Assembly: GCA_023428295.1 (NCBI GenBank)
Contig: JAEYYV010000324.1
Coordinates: 1-27,278 of the forward strand
Direction: 5' to 3'
From: Pseudomonadota bacterium
GTDB lineage: Bacteria; Myxococcota_A; Polyangia; Haliangiales; Haliangiaceae
Length of the DNA stretch: 27,278 nt
Every line of letters begins with the position of its first letter. Position 1 is the stretch's first letter. Position numbers and translations under genes: made by a program. Positions 8,689 through 17,400 of this stretch are shown piece by piece. The notes beneath the pieces are model-generated. The model searched no databases. It was not told where the DNA came from and saw only the letters and a program-made list of their open reading frames with translations.

Positions 8689-8928
8689 TGCTGTCGCTGC
8701 GCCCATCGCCGGGCGCACCGGCTAGAATATGGACTGCTCTCGCGACAGCGCGCCCTCGCGGAACTTCGTACCCTCGGGCACAGGCACAGGCTCGACGAAG
8801 TCAGCTCCACCGACGTGCGCGATCGCGTCTCGAACAAGCTATATGTCTCGCTGCTCCACTACTTCGGCTCGCTCGAACAAGCGCGGATCGCTGTCAATGT
8901 TGTCGGGCCGCGCCATAAGCGGCGCTAA
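8689..8928 (+). pseudogene. Decayed gene scrap resembling a homing-endonuclease-associated-repeat protein
   Basis: In the gap between the two defence blocks the plus strand has a frame open from 8689 to TAA 8926-8928 whose last ~60 codons look like genuine protein: an Arg/Leu helix, then DVRDRVSNKLYVSLLHYFGS, LEQARIAV and a basic tail. FGS followed by an Ala-Arg-rich helix is the typical end of homing-endonuclease-associated repeats, which are abundant in myxobacterial genomes. There is no ATG, GTG or TTG start in frame, so only the 3' end of a gene seems to survive. Its stop codon overlaps the stop of drmC on the other strand. It is probably a remnant left when the two blocks were brought together. 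The family assignment is tentative. Confidence 0.4.
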
Positions 8929-9632
8929 AGGAGCTCCTCCACGATTCGATTCTCGACCAGATGTGAAAAGATCTTTCGCGCCTCCGCCGCGGGCGATCCG
9001 CAAAGGCGCACACCGATCTCGATGTTGCCGTGCAACCCGTGAAACGTGAAGTTCGCCGATGTCACGAGCAGATCGATGCCATCCACGAGGAGACACTTCG
9101 CGTGCATCGATGCGTATAGCGCGGCATCGGCGCGCTCTCGGTCATGGAACAGTCGGGGTCGACACGTCGGCGACGGCCACGATTCGCGAACACGCACGGC
9201 CGATCCACGGCCTCGATCGCAGATCATCACGACGGAGACCGCGCGGGTCGCAGCATCCGCAAGTAGTTGTAGGAGATCAAGATCAGTGAACTCATAGCCA
9301 AGAAGCACGACCTCCTTCTTCGCCTTCGTGATCATTTCACTGACAACGCTCTCGGTCGGTCGGGCGATGCCTGGCGTCTCCTCGGGAAGGGTCGCAACTA
9401 GCTCCGCGTCTAGGAGGCGCGGCCGCAGTTCCTCATGCTGGATGGTGAGCGCCTGTAGACACAGCCTTACCGCGGCGTCGGCCCCGAGCGACCCAGTCGC
9501 GATACGCGAAACCAGTGTGGTGAACTCGGGGCTCGTGAGTAATCCACCCCGCGCGAGCGAAGCGAATGGATCCGCAGCGCCGTCTTCGCGAAGCCGTGCT
9601 GCAAGCTCAACAACATCCCGAGCAAGCGCCAT
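8925..9632 (-). CDS. drmC: DrmC-like phospholipase D-fold protein of DISARM
   Basis: 235 aa. One HKD motif is plain: HAKCLLVD with His177, Lys179 and Asp184, followed by TSANFTFHGLHGNIEIGV (191-208), the Asn and Glu positions of PLD-type nucleases. A single HKD motif implies that two subunits form the active site. The N-terminal ~95 residues are helical and the PLD fold starts near 96 (VVSEMITKAKKEVVLLGYEF). In DISARM, DrmC belongs to the core drmABC set although it is not strictly needed in the systems tested. The start lies 6 bp after the drmB stop, with GGAG inside the end of drmB. It is the last gene of block B; 333 bp separate it from the next minus-strand gene. Confidence 0.88.
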   Translation of the reverse strand: MALARDVVELAARLREDGAADPFASLARGGLLTSPEFTTLVSRIATGSLGADAAVRLCLQALTIQHEELRPRLLDAELVATLPEETPGIARPTESVVSEMITKAKKEVVLLGYEFTDLDLLQLLADAATRAVSVVMICDRGRGSAVRVRESWPSPTCRPRLFHDRERADAALYASMHAKCLLVDGIDLLVTSANFTFHGLHGNIEIGVRLCGSPAAEARKIFSHLVENRIVEELL

Positions 9633-9638
9633 CGCGCG

Positions 9639-11471
9639 CTAGCTCCGTAGCTCGCGAAGATAGTCAGCGAAGTACCCCAGGTCCGGATCAGTTGGCGTTC
9701 CAACCAAGAATGCTCGATCGAGGAACGTGTTGAACTCCTCGCACGACGTCTCCGATGCCAACAGACAGGCATGACAGGCAGCGCCGCTCGCGGGCTCTGA
9801 AGTGGCGTGAACACCTTCGATGCAGAGAGGGTCCGATGAGCACCACGTCATCGCGGTTAGGCTCTCTTCAAAGATCCGCACGATGTTCGAACTCTCACCC
9901 TGCCGGGCAAGACCACCCAGAGTTCCGTCCGCATCAGGCGACGATGTGAACACGAGCAGACCGGCCATCTCCCATCCGTTGGTGTTAACGTATAGCCGCT
10001 CCCGAAGCGACGCGCTTCCATAACCGCAGCTCAGCGAGAGCTGCCGGATCAGAGCGTGCGAGAGGCTGTGAACGAGAAGCAATCGCGGCGTGAGCTGCTT
10101 CGGTGGAGTGCCCGGACGTCCGCGGTCAAGCCATGCCTTCTCGTACGCGGCGCGTATCGTGGCGGCGCGGTCTACGACCGCGGGCTGCGCTTCCCATTGC
10201 TTCACGCGGTCAAGCCGAAGCTGAATAAAGATTCCCTCACCACGATTCTCGACGGCAGGCAGCCAGCTCGTACGATTCAGCGAGATGCGCGCGACGCGCT
10301 CTTCGTCACCGGCGGCCGGCGGGAAGACCCTCGTGAATCCTCGGATGGCCCTCACCTCTCGCAGCCGAGTCGCGCGAGTGACAGCCGTTAGCACTCCGGC
10401 GAGCTCGGGCGGAGCCACTCCTGGGCGGATCTCGAACTCTGTGTTCTCGCCGAACGGCTGGGTGTGCTGAACGAACTGCTGGTACTCCTCCCACCGAATA
10501 TTCCGGTCCGGCGATCGCAGTCGCGTGATGCGCTCATCGATCGTGGTGATGAGCTCCGCCTCTGGCTTGCCGGTAACATCAGCGAGTCGGAGCGCCTGAA
10601 TCAGTACACGCCGCGCGTTCTGATCGGGTGCTTGTTCAAGCATCGCCCAGCGCATCCCGATCTTCTTCTGAAGATCATCCGACCACGGTGGAATATCGAG
10701 GGCGGACTCGACAACCGAGAAGTAGATGTTGGATGCGCCGCGCTGAACGACTCGCGGTTCGCCGGTACAGGTCTCGTCAGCGTCTCCAAGCCAAGGCCGC
10801 CGGCCCTGACACTGCGACGGGATGGCGCTCGGACTGAAGCATCCCTCCAGCGACCTTCGTGCGTCGCAGCCGAGACACGTAAGAATGAGCCCCGCTAGGC
10901 CAGCAGTCGCGCTCCCTTGAAGTTTGAGCTCGCGACGGCGATCTGGCTTTGGACACGCCTCCTCGTGTTTCACCCACCAGTCCCACGGAAACTCGTCGAG
11001 ATGCCCCTTCTCGCACATCACGATGAAGCGCACAGGAACAACGTGCACGCGGTTCCGGCCACCGGCCTTCTGCGAGCACGATGCGCAATACAGCGCTGGG
11101 TCGCCCGGGTCCTCCATCCAGGCTCGCGACTGCTGAACTAGGTGACACTTTGGACACTGGAGCCAGCGTGGAAAGCGGACGCCGACGAGCTTTCCCGCGC
11201 GCTTTGAATACACGCCTGGAGCAACTTGCGGTGCCACCGGCGGAAGCCGAAACCCCTCTACTCCGAGCTGCTGCTGCAACCGCGGTTCAAACACTGTTTG
11301 CTGATGGCCGAGACCGGGCGGCGGCGCGTTGCGATCCCACTCCTCGAGTCCTGCCGCGACGACCGAGATCGCCGCACCACCATAGCCTCCGGATCGAAAA
11401 TCGATAATCGATCCCGGTCCGTGCGTGATGATGATCGAGCTCCGTCGAACGTCGCCTAGCTCGTTGTACAT
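9639..11471 (-). CDS. drmB: DrmB-like DUF1998 zinc-binding protein of DISARM
   Basis: 610 aa from ATG 11471. This start was chosen because GGAAGG lies upstream, it leaves a 1-bp gap to the drmA stop, and the residues from here on (MYNELGDVRRSSIIITHGPG) are the typical DrmB N-terminus; the frame runs 13 codons further but overlaps drmA. Zinc-ribbon cysteines are visible: CPKC (106-109) with CASC (129-132), CEKGH (153-157), CLGC (199-202) and C-terminal CHAC (566-569). The DUF1998 core is LLLVHSLSHALIRQLSLSCG (464-483), with later CIEG and CLLASETSC. DrmB works with the DrmA helicase; the DrmA-DrmB pair is known to bind DNA and is thought to recognise non-self DNA. Length is normal and all recognisable motifs are intact. 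Confidence 0.92.
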   Translation of the reverse strand: MYNELGDVRRSSIIITHGPGSIIDFRSGGYGGAAISVVAAGLEEWDRNAPPPGLGHQQTVFEPRLQQQLGVEGFRLPPVAPQVAPGVYSKRAGKLVGVRFPRWLQCPKCHLVQQSRAWMEDPGDPALYCASCSQKAGGRNRVHVVPVRFIVMCEKGHLDEFPWDWWVKHEEACPKPDRRRELKLQGSATAGLAGLILTCLGCDARRSLEGCFSPSAIPSQCQGRRPWLGDADETCTGEPRVVQRGASNIYFSVVESALDIPPWSDDLQKKIGMRWAMLEQAPDQNARRVLIQALRLADVTGKPEAELITTIDERITRLRSPDRNIRWEEYQQFVQHTQPFGENTEFEIRPGVAPPELAGVLTAVTRATRLREVRAIRGFTRVFPPAAGDEERVARISLNRTSWLPAVENRGEGIFIQLRLDRVKQWEAQPAVVDRAATIRAAYEKAWLDRGRPGTPPKQLTPRLLLVHSLSHALIRQLSLSCGYGSASLRERLYVNTNGWEMAGLLVFTSSPDADGTLGGLARQGESSNIVRIFEESLTAMTWCSSDPLCIEGVHATSEPASGAACHACLLASETSCEEFNTFLDRAFLVGTPTDPDLGYFADYLRELRS

Positions 11472-11472
11472 G

Positions 11473-14400
11473 TCAGTTACCTTCCACCTTAAGCATGTGG
11501 CGCAGCACAAACGGTGTGCCTGCCTCGACCTCGCGCATCGAGTTCGGCGTTGGCCAGAGTGCGCGTCGTGCGCCTTCTGGATCTAGGTCCGAGTCAACGT
11601 CAGCCTTCGCTGCGAACTGCTCCGCTGACATCATCAGACTAGTCTTCCGCTCGTAGTCATCCCAATACTCTTGGAGATCAGGGCGGCTGACCCACTGGTC
11701 GATCAGTCGTTTCAGTTTCTGCGCAACCACAGTTCGCTCGGGCGAATCGACGCGCGCGACACGCTGCTCAATAAGGCCTGCGATCTGTTCTGCGCTCGCA
11801 CGTCGAACCTGATCGAGCTTAGGCTTGCGATCCATTCCGGGGACCGTGTGCCGGACAAGGGCCGCGAGCACCGCATGCAGCGCCTTGTCCTGAGCACGAG
11901 ACGCAAAGGGAGTCACGCTCGTTGCCTCGACATCTCGATATAGACAACGGTGCCAAGTCTCGAACGTCTCGTAGTGCGACCGGTCGCGCGCCCGCATGCT
12001 GTTGTACATCGTGACCACAACGCCCGGTACCTTGCCGCGGCCGACTCGGCTCGTAGCTTGGATGTACTCCGAGAGCGTCTTTGGCTGGGCGTTGACGACC
12101 ATCAACCCCAGGCGACGAATGTCCATGCCGACAGAGATCATGTTCGAGGCGACGAGGAGATCGACCGCTTCCGGATCCGTAGCTGGCCGGTTCAGTTGCT
12201 CGAGCATGTCGCGGATCTCGTACGCCTTGACTCGACTCGTGAGCTCCGCGGGCTCATCAATCTCGCGCCGCGCTTCCGCTCGACGCGCGGCAAACTGCGA
12301 GATCGAAACCGGCACGTCGTCTTGCATCAGCACGAGTGCTCGTCCGAGCTCGCGCAAAGAGTTGAAGTACGTCACGAGCGTCCAGTAGTAGTCACGCTCT
12401 TCCGGTGTCGCGCCTGCTTCGGTGGCTGCTTGAAGAAGCGACGCAGCAAGAGCCTGAAGGACGTACGTCGCTGAACGCCCGGCCGTGATGATGCCGACAT
12501 GTTTCCGTCCAGGTCGGCTTGGGTCCGTGACAGCGAACCCGGAGTTTCCCGCGTCGAGACCGGGGGCCGGGAACTGATACGTCTTGCGATCGAAGAGTGA
12601 CCGGATCTGCTCCTCAGCTCGTCGGATTGTTGCCGTCGATCCGATTATCTTGGGACGGACCGCGTGCCGTCGGCAGAGTTCGTCAATCGCGACCTCATAC
12701 AGCCCCGCAATAGAACCGAGCGGGCCCGAGATCAAATGCAGCTCGTCCTGGATGATGAAGTCGGGTGGCGCGTTTTGTGTTCCCCTCCCGAAGAGCACTC
12801 CGGTCGCGGTCTTGCGGACGATCTGAGCGAACTTGTCGACGGTGCCGATCAATAGCGAGGGCGTATAGCTGTAGACCTCCTCGTCGATGGTCCAGATCGG
12901 AAGCCGCGCACCTGTCTCCGCGAGCTCACATTTGACCTTCTCCTTGCTCGCGTCGTCGGGCTTCGCCTTCTTCCTCTTCTTGGGCGGCGATTCGTCGTCC
13001 TTGGGATCATCCTTCTGCGACGAACATTCAACGATCGACTCTTTCGACGTGATCTTCCAATCGAGCGCGGAACCGCAGCACGGACAGGCCGTCAACTGGA
13101 TCGGAGTGCTTGGGTCTCCTTCGACGCGGTTGACAGCGTCCTTCAACGTTAGCGGCGTTGCTGCCGCACCAACCCAGAGCCCAATACCGATCGGCTTCTT
13201 GCCGAGCTTGGGAATCTTGTCGATTCCCTTCTCTGCACGTCGGCGCAGAAGCTCGCACGCGCAGATCATCGCTGCCGCGCGCTGAAACTGCTGAATCGTA
13301 AGAAGGCGCAGCGTGTACCGCATCAGAACCGCGACGCCCGCTCCATCATCCTTCTCGTCGCCCCGAAGACGACGGAGCATGATGACGAATGCCGTCAGCG
13401 CGAGATACGCCTCGGTCTTTCCGCCGCCGGTCGGGAACCAGAGCAGGTCCATCGTCTCGCGATCCGCGTGCCCCCGACTCGCGAGCGAGTCCAGCACGAG
13501 AAGCTGAAATGCGACCTGGAACGGACGCCATACAAGCGCCTCGCCATCGCGCGACCACGCGAACTGCATGTGCATCGCCTTCTGGGCGAGCTGAAATGCC
13601 TTGCGAACATTCACATCGCTGCGAATCGCCGAGATTCCCTCCGCCATTCGATCGGCGCCGCGTTTACATCGCGCGATGTTGTTCGTGGCCTGCGCACGAA
13701 GATCCGACGACAACTGTGCGATTCGGCCTTCCTCCCCCGCAATCCACTTGCGGTAGGCAGCAACCAAGTCGTCGAGACCATCTTCGAGCATTGGAGATGC
13801 TGCGTCAGCGAGCCACATGGCCTCCAACGGGCGTCGCTCGGTCGCCGATCGAAGCACGTCGAAGACCGGATCTCCGCTGTCACTCACACTCGGCACGATG
13901 ACCGCTGGCACCCAGTCAGTCTTGAGAGCGAGCGCGTCGTCAGGATCGCTACCTAGGACGACGCGGGCTGAGCAGGTATGCCCGACGACGTACTCCTTCA
14001 CATCGCGGTAGATGAGTGCTGCGGTTCGACTGTCGTCGTCCGTCTGGGCTCGCCGAGATGGCCTGGGCGCGAAGGATCCGTTGGCGATCTTCTCGACTAC
14101 CAGCTCGACCTGAAAGAAGTGCTGTTCCTCGTCGTATGCCGAGGAGTCGCCTCGACGTCTTTGGTTCGAGACCGCGGCCGTAACGGTTGAGACGCCTGCG
14201 TGCGGTGTAACGAGAAGGTAGAGTTCCATGCCGGCGATCCCGTGAGCGCCAAGATCAGTCCTTGATTCACCCGGGATGAGCTCGACGGAGAGATCCGCCG
14301 CCTGCGGCATCCTCCGCCACCGCTCGGCGTCACGAGATCCTGGTTCCCCTTCGATCTGCTCGCCAGAGGCATCCACCGCGAAGCGCTTGTAGGTTGCGCA

Positions 14401-14724
14401 GCGCACGCTGATCTTCGCAATCGGCGTGTGCGCATCGATCCTCTTTACTGCAAACGACAGCCCGGCCACCGATGGTTTCAGCGCAGCGTGGAGCGAGACA
14501 CCGGCCTCCTCGGGGGACGATGCAGCGTCCTCCTTCTCGTTGACAGCTTGGCCACCATCCTCATCCTCGCTTGCCTCGATCCGCGTGCCCTGCGGATACA
14601 GGATCCCGGTTGTGTAGCGTTGGGTAGGACGGTCCTTGAGTACCTCGTCGAGGCTGAGGGGCCCGACAAGATCCTCGATCATTCGAGCGACGATTCGATC
14701 GCGGAAGGGCGGCGGCGTGGTCAT
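11473..14724 (-). CDS. drmA: DrmA-like superfamily 2 helicase of DISARM
   Basis: 1083 aa. SF2 helicase motifs are Walker A WFPTGGGKTE (429-438), DELH (660-663), GSTATIR (695-701) and the C-terminal lobe SNMISVGMDI (860-869) followed by QATSRVGRGK (889-898), motif VI with its arginine finger. Between the Walker A and B regions lies a cysteine cluster (ACPCCGSAL, 546-554) followed by a highly charged, Lys/Asp-rich insert (about 569-597) likely to be disordered. The N-terminal ~400 residues are the DISARM-specific region. ATG 14724 overlaps the TGA of the upstream UvrD gene (ATGA) and has GGAAGGA ahead of it, so the two should be translationally coupled. DrmA is the motor of DISARM and is expected to load on or move along foreign DNA with DrmB. 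Confidence 0.93.
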   Translation of the reverse strand: MTTPPPFRDRIVARMIEDLVGPLSLDEVLKDRPTQRYTTGILYPQGTRIEASEDEDGGQAVNEKEDAASSPEEAGVSLHAALKPSVAGLSFAVKRIDAHTPIAKISVRCATYKRFAVDASGEQIEGEPGSRDAERWRRMPQAADLSVELIPGESRTDLGAHGIAGMELYLLVTPHAGVSTVTAAVSNQRRRGDSSAYDEEQHFFQVELVVEKIANGSFAPRPSRRAQTDDDSRTAALIYRDVKEYVVGHTCSARVVLGSDPDDALALKTDWVPAVIVPSVSDSGDPVFDVLRSATERRPLEAMWLADAASPMLEDGLDDLVAAYRKWIAGEEGRIAQLSSDLRAQATNNIARCKRGADRMAEGISAIRSDVNVRKAFQLAQKAMHMQFAWSRDGEALVWRPFQVAFQLLVLDSLASRGHADRETMDLLWFPTGGGKTEAYLALTAFVIMLRRLRGDEKDDGAGVAVLMRYTLRLLTIQQFQRAAAMICACELLRRRAEKGIDKIPKLGKKPIGIGLWVGAAATPLTLKDAVNRVEGDPSTPIQLTACPCCGSALDWKITSKESIVECSSQKDDPKDDESPPKKRKKAKPDDASKEKVKCELAETGARLPIWTIDEEVYSYTPSLLIGTVDKFAQIVRKTATGVLFGRGTQNAPPDFIIQDELHLISGPLGSIAGLYEVAIDELCRRHAVRPKIIGSTATIRRAEEQIRSLFDRKTYQFPAPGLDAGNSGFAVTDPSRPGRKHVGIITAGRSATYVLQALAASLLQAATEAGATPEERDYYWTLVTYFNSLRELGRALVLMQDDVPVSISQFAARRAEARREIDEPAELTSRVKAYEIRDMLEQLNRPATDPEAVDLLVASNMISVGMDIRRLGLMVVNAQPKTLSEYIQATSRVGRGKVPGVVVTMYNSMRARDRSHYETFETWHRCLYRDVEATSVTPFASRAQDKALHAVLAALVRHTVPGMDRKPKLDQVRRASAEQIAGLIEQRVARVDSPERTVVAQKLKRLIDQWVSRPDLQEYWDDYERKTSLMMSAEQFAAKADVDSDLDPEGARRALWPTPNSMREVEAGTPFVLRHMLKVEGN

Positions 14725-16814
14725 TCTGATTTCCTTCCGAACTTTCGGTAGTCGAACGAGATCATTGGAAACCCCTTCACAACAGGCGCAAGCGCAAACC
14801 CGCTACGGCTGAACGGCTGCTTCACGCCGTCGCGCTGACTCTCGCTGAGGCATACGGTCGTCACGCCGACGAGAAAGATGTTCCGGATCAGCTCGTGGGG
14901 ACGGAGTCGCTTTTCGCCATCAAGGCGCCCCCAAAGCTGACCAAGCTCGCGGTTGAACGACTCGCTGAGCTGACCGATATCCACTACGCGGGTGATCCCA
15001 TCCGTCTTCGTCTCGACAAAGAGCCGCCATACGTAGTCCGTCTTGAACGCGCCTTCGGTGGCCTGCGATCGCGCCTGGATGCTTCGGGTCGTACCGACTG
15101 ACTGAGCGAGGAACTGCTGCACCTCGAGTCCCTTACTCCACGCAAGATGAGCAACCGGATCGACGTCCCCATCTCGACCAAGCTCTAACTGTGCGCGTGC
15201 TGTCTCGCACGGGTACGTGCAATAGACGCGCTTCGAGTCGAGATACTGGACTCCCCAGCCCGCGGTGCCTGCTGCGTACAACATCTTCCGCGCTCGCGTT
15301 GCACCGACGTAGTAGACGCGTCCCAGCTCGAACGTGATCGAGTCTGCGCGAAGCTGGGGATCAACCTCGCGCGTCGGTTCAACTCGAGCGGCACCATCGT
15401 TCGTGCCGGCCCGTCGAAATACGTTGCCACCGCCTCCTGGAACTTTCCCGCGGTCATTGGCCGCGACCGTTTGTGGCGCCTGGGTGCGCTCGACTCCTTG
15501 CGGTGCCATGAACAAAACGACGGTGTCTGCCTCTCGCCCCTTCGACGCGTGGATGGTTCCCAAGATCGGCCCGGCCGCGCCAAGCTCTGAGTGACAGAGC
15601 TCGATGGGCGGCCTCGCACGAGCGACTAGGCGACGCAGCTCCACAAGATCGATCGTGCGCGCACGAGAGGCCGCTGCGAGGTGGTGCAACACGTCCCACG
15701 CATCATCGCGACGTTCCCCGGCGAAGGGAGCCGATGCAATCGCTGCCCTCGTTTCCCACAGCTTGTCGAAGTCATCACGTCCGATGAATGACTGCACCGT
15801 TTCGCCAAGCAGCCAACCGAGCCACGGCCGAACCACCACAGGAAGGTTCGACATGCGAAGCCGGTGTTCGATGCCTGCATCCGAGCAATACGACGACGTA
15901 ACGATCACATCCGCCCGACGCTTGAACAGGACCAGCATCGACTCGTCGGTGTGGGTCTCAAGAAAGCTCGCGACGCTCTTGTGCTTCGTCACGCCGATGT
16001 CCTCGCCGCATGTCTCGCGGATCACCTCTTTGACGCGGTCGACGTGCCCCTTCGCCTCGCCTGCCAGCTCGATCTCCTTCCGTGCCCGAAGAAACAACTC
16101 GACGAGCTGATCGTTCTTGATCCGATGCACCTTGTTGAGCGACCTCGGTGCAAGCGGACGCGGGCATTCGTTCTCGAGGCGAGACATCAGTGATGCTTCT
16201 GTTCCCCCGTGATCGTCCTCATCCGTCGTGAACCCGTAGATCGCCTGAGCAGGATCCGCCAGGATCGTTACGCCACATGGCTCGGGCAGCGACCGCAGCA
16301 TCTCAATGAGCAGGTCGGCGCGGACGCCCATCACGTCCTGAGCCTCATCAATGATGAGGTGCTCGAGTCGCGACATGAAATCGAGGAGGTCGGGGTTCTT
16401 GGAGCGGAATAGCTCCACGGTCCGCTGGATACTCAGCTCGTAGCCGCTGTCGCTCAAGACCTTGGGCAACGGCTCGTCATCGATTCGCGTGCGGAGGCTC
16501 CAGGCATGTGAATCGATGGTTGCTATCCGCACGCTACGAGCGCGTTCTCCCGCGACGGCATACGAAACGATTCGATCGCGTAGCTCGGCCACGGCCGTTC
16601 GCGTGAAGCTGACCAGCAGGATCCTCGATGGCGGAACGCCTTCGTCGATTAGGTAAGCAACGCGCTGGCAAGCCACCGCTGATTTTCCAGCACCCGGACC
16701 TGCGGCCACGAGCTGCCACGCGACGCTCGGCTCGAGGATCACGGCAAGCTGCTCGACGTCCCAATCTGGCGTTTGCGCCGCTGGCGTCGTCCTGGAGCCG
16801 CTTGAATCCACCAC
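14721..16814 (-). CDS. UvrD/PcrA-like superfamily 1 helicase heading the DISARM block
   Basis: 697 aa from GTG 16814. Motifs: Q-like region, Walker A AAGPGAGKSA (37-46), Ia SFTRTAVAEL (69-78), II IIDEAQD (154-160), III LADPAQAIYGF (185-195), V GTIHASKGREAD (419-430), VI RVYYVGATRARK (499-510). The 1B and 2B regions are short. About 530-697 is a C-terminal extension I do not recognise. The open frame continues to 17423, but residues upstream are Arg/Ala/Thr-rich and antisense to the IS66 remnant, so they were excluded; GTG 16814 follows a purine-rich AGAGGCAAAGG. A second GTG (16811) is equally possible, and TTG 16884 less so. It occupies the position ahead of drmA where class 2 DISARM carries drmE. 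Whether it belongs to the DrmE family or is a substitute cannot be settled by eye. It overlaps drmA by 4 bp. Confidence 0.85.
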   Translation of the reverse strand: MVDSSGSRTTPAAQTPDWDVEQLAVILEPSVAWQLVAAGPGAGKSAVACQRVAYLIDEGVPPSRILLVSFTRTAVAELRDRIVSYAVAGERARSVRIATIDSHAWSLRTRIDDEPLPKVLSDSGYELSIQRTVELFRSKNPDLLDFMSRLEHLIIDEAQDVMGVRADLLIEMLRSLPEPCGVTILADPAQAIYGFTTDEDDHGGTEASLMSRLENECPRPLAPRSLNKVHRIKNDQLVELFLRARKEIELAGEAKGHVDRVKEVIRETCGEDIGVTKHKSVASFLETHTDESMLVLFKRRADVIVTSSYCSDAGIEHRLRMSNLPVVVRPWLGWLLGETVQSFIGRDDFDKLWETRAAIASAPFAGERRDDAWDVLHHLAAASRARTIDLVELRRLVARARPPIELCHSELGAAGPILGTIHASKGREADTVVLFMAPQGVERTQAPQTVAANDRGKVPGGGGNVFRRAGTNDGAARVEPTREVDPQLRADSITFELGRVYYVGATRARKMLYAAGTAGWGVQYLDSKRVYCTYPCETARAQLELGRDGDVDPVAHLAWSKGLEVQQFLAQSVGTTRSIQARSQATEGAFKTDYVWRLFVETKTDGITRVVDIGQLSESFNRELGQLWGRLDGEKRLRPHELIRNIFLVGVTTVCLSESQRDGVKQPFSRSGFALAPVVKGFPMISFDYRKFGRKSE

Positions 16815-16840
16815 CCGCCTTTGCCTCTGGAGACGCTCAC

Positions 16841-16852
16841 GTTCGGCCGAAC
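16841..16852. promoter_or_regulatory. 12-bp perfect palindrome just upstream of the DISARM block
   Basis: gttcggccgaac is a perfect inverted repeat 26 bp ahead of GTG 16814, between the probable transcription start region and the first gene of block B. Its size and position fit an operator for a dimeric regulator, or a small leader hairpin. A TTGACT stands just upstream of it on the minus strand but no good -10 box follows at normal spacing. Confidence 0.3.
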
Positions 16853-16919
16853 CTCCGAAGGAGTCAAGGTGCCTTACCCCACCGTTCCCCAATCGAACCG
16901 AGGTGGTATGAGTCTTCTT

Positions 16920-17400
16920 GCATGGTGTGCCGTGCCGTGCCCGTGAGCGTCCGGTGGCGCGATCAGGGCCTCGATCCAGATGCGCTTCTCGCGCAGCGGC
17001 GCGAGCGGAGCAAGCCGCTGTGGGACGAGCGGGTGTTGTGGTGCACGGTGCGCAAGAAGCACGAGCCGCCCGCGTCAAAAGCTCGGCGTCGCCCTTCGCT
17101 ACTTCACCAACCACCAGGTCGCGCTCGCGCACTTCCTCTATTACGGGTACGCGCTGATGGACAACGCCTCGTCGAGAGACTCCACGTCCGCACGGCGCTG
17201 ACCAGGAAGAACTACTTGTTGCCGGCTCCAACGCGGGCGTCGAGCGCGCCGCTATCGCGGTACACGATCCTCGGGTCGTGCCGACTCGCGGGCGTCGATC
17301 CGCTCGAGTATCTGCGTGACGTGCGGCCGACGATGAGGCGCAAGATCCGGCTGGTCGACCTCGCGGATCTGCCGCATCGCTGCAAGCAGTGCCGCGACGC
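16920..17400 (+). pseudogene. Degraded C-terminus of an IS66-family transposase
   Basis: Pieced together across frames, the plus strand encodes the C-terminal ~150 residues of an IS66-type transposase: GLDPDALLAQRRERSKPLWD (from 16967), then in another frame KLGVALRYFTNHQVALAHFL and ALMDNAS, then ERLHVRTALTRKNYL, then FAGSNAGVERAAIA in a third frame, then YTILGSCRLAGVDPLEYLRD and a closing IRLVDLADLP. At least four indels are needed, for example an extra A near 17082 and a lost C with a compensating G around 17220-17263. The N-terminal two thirds and the element's ends are missing. It is an old, dead insertion-sequence fragment directly abutting the start of the defence operon. Confidence 0.75.

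Noticed and set aside
734..16814. Class 1 DISARM or BREX interpretation
   Set aside because: No SNF2-type DrmD or adenine methyltransferase (class 1), and no PglZ, BrxC or PglX-like protein (BREX).
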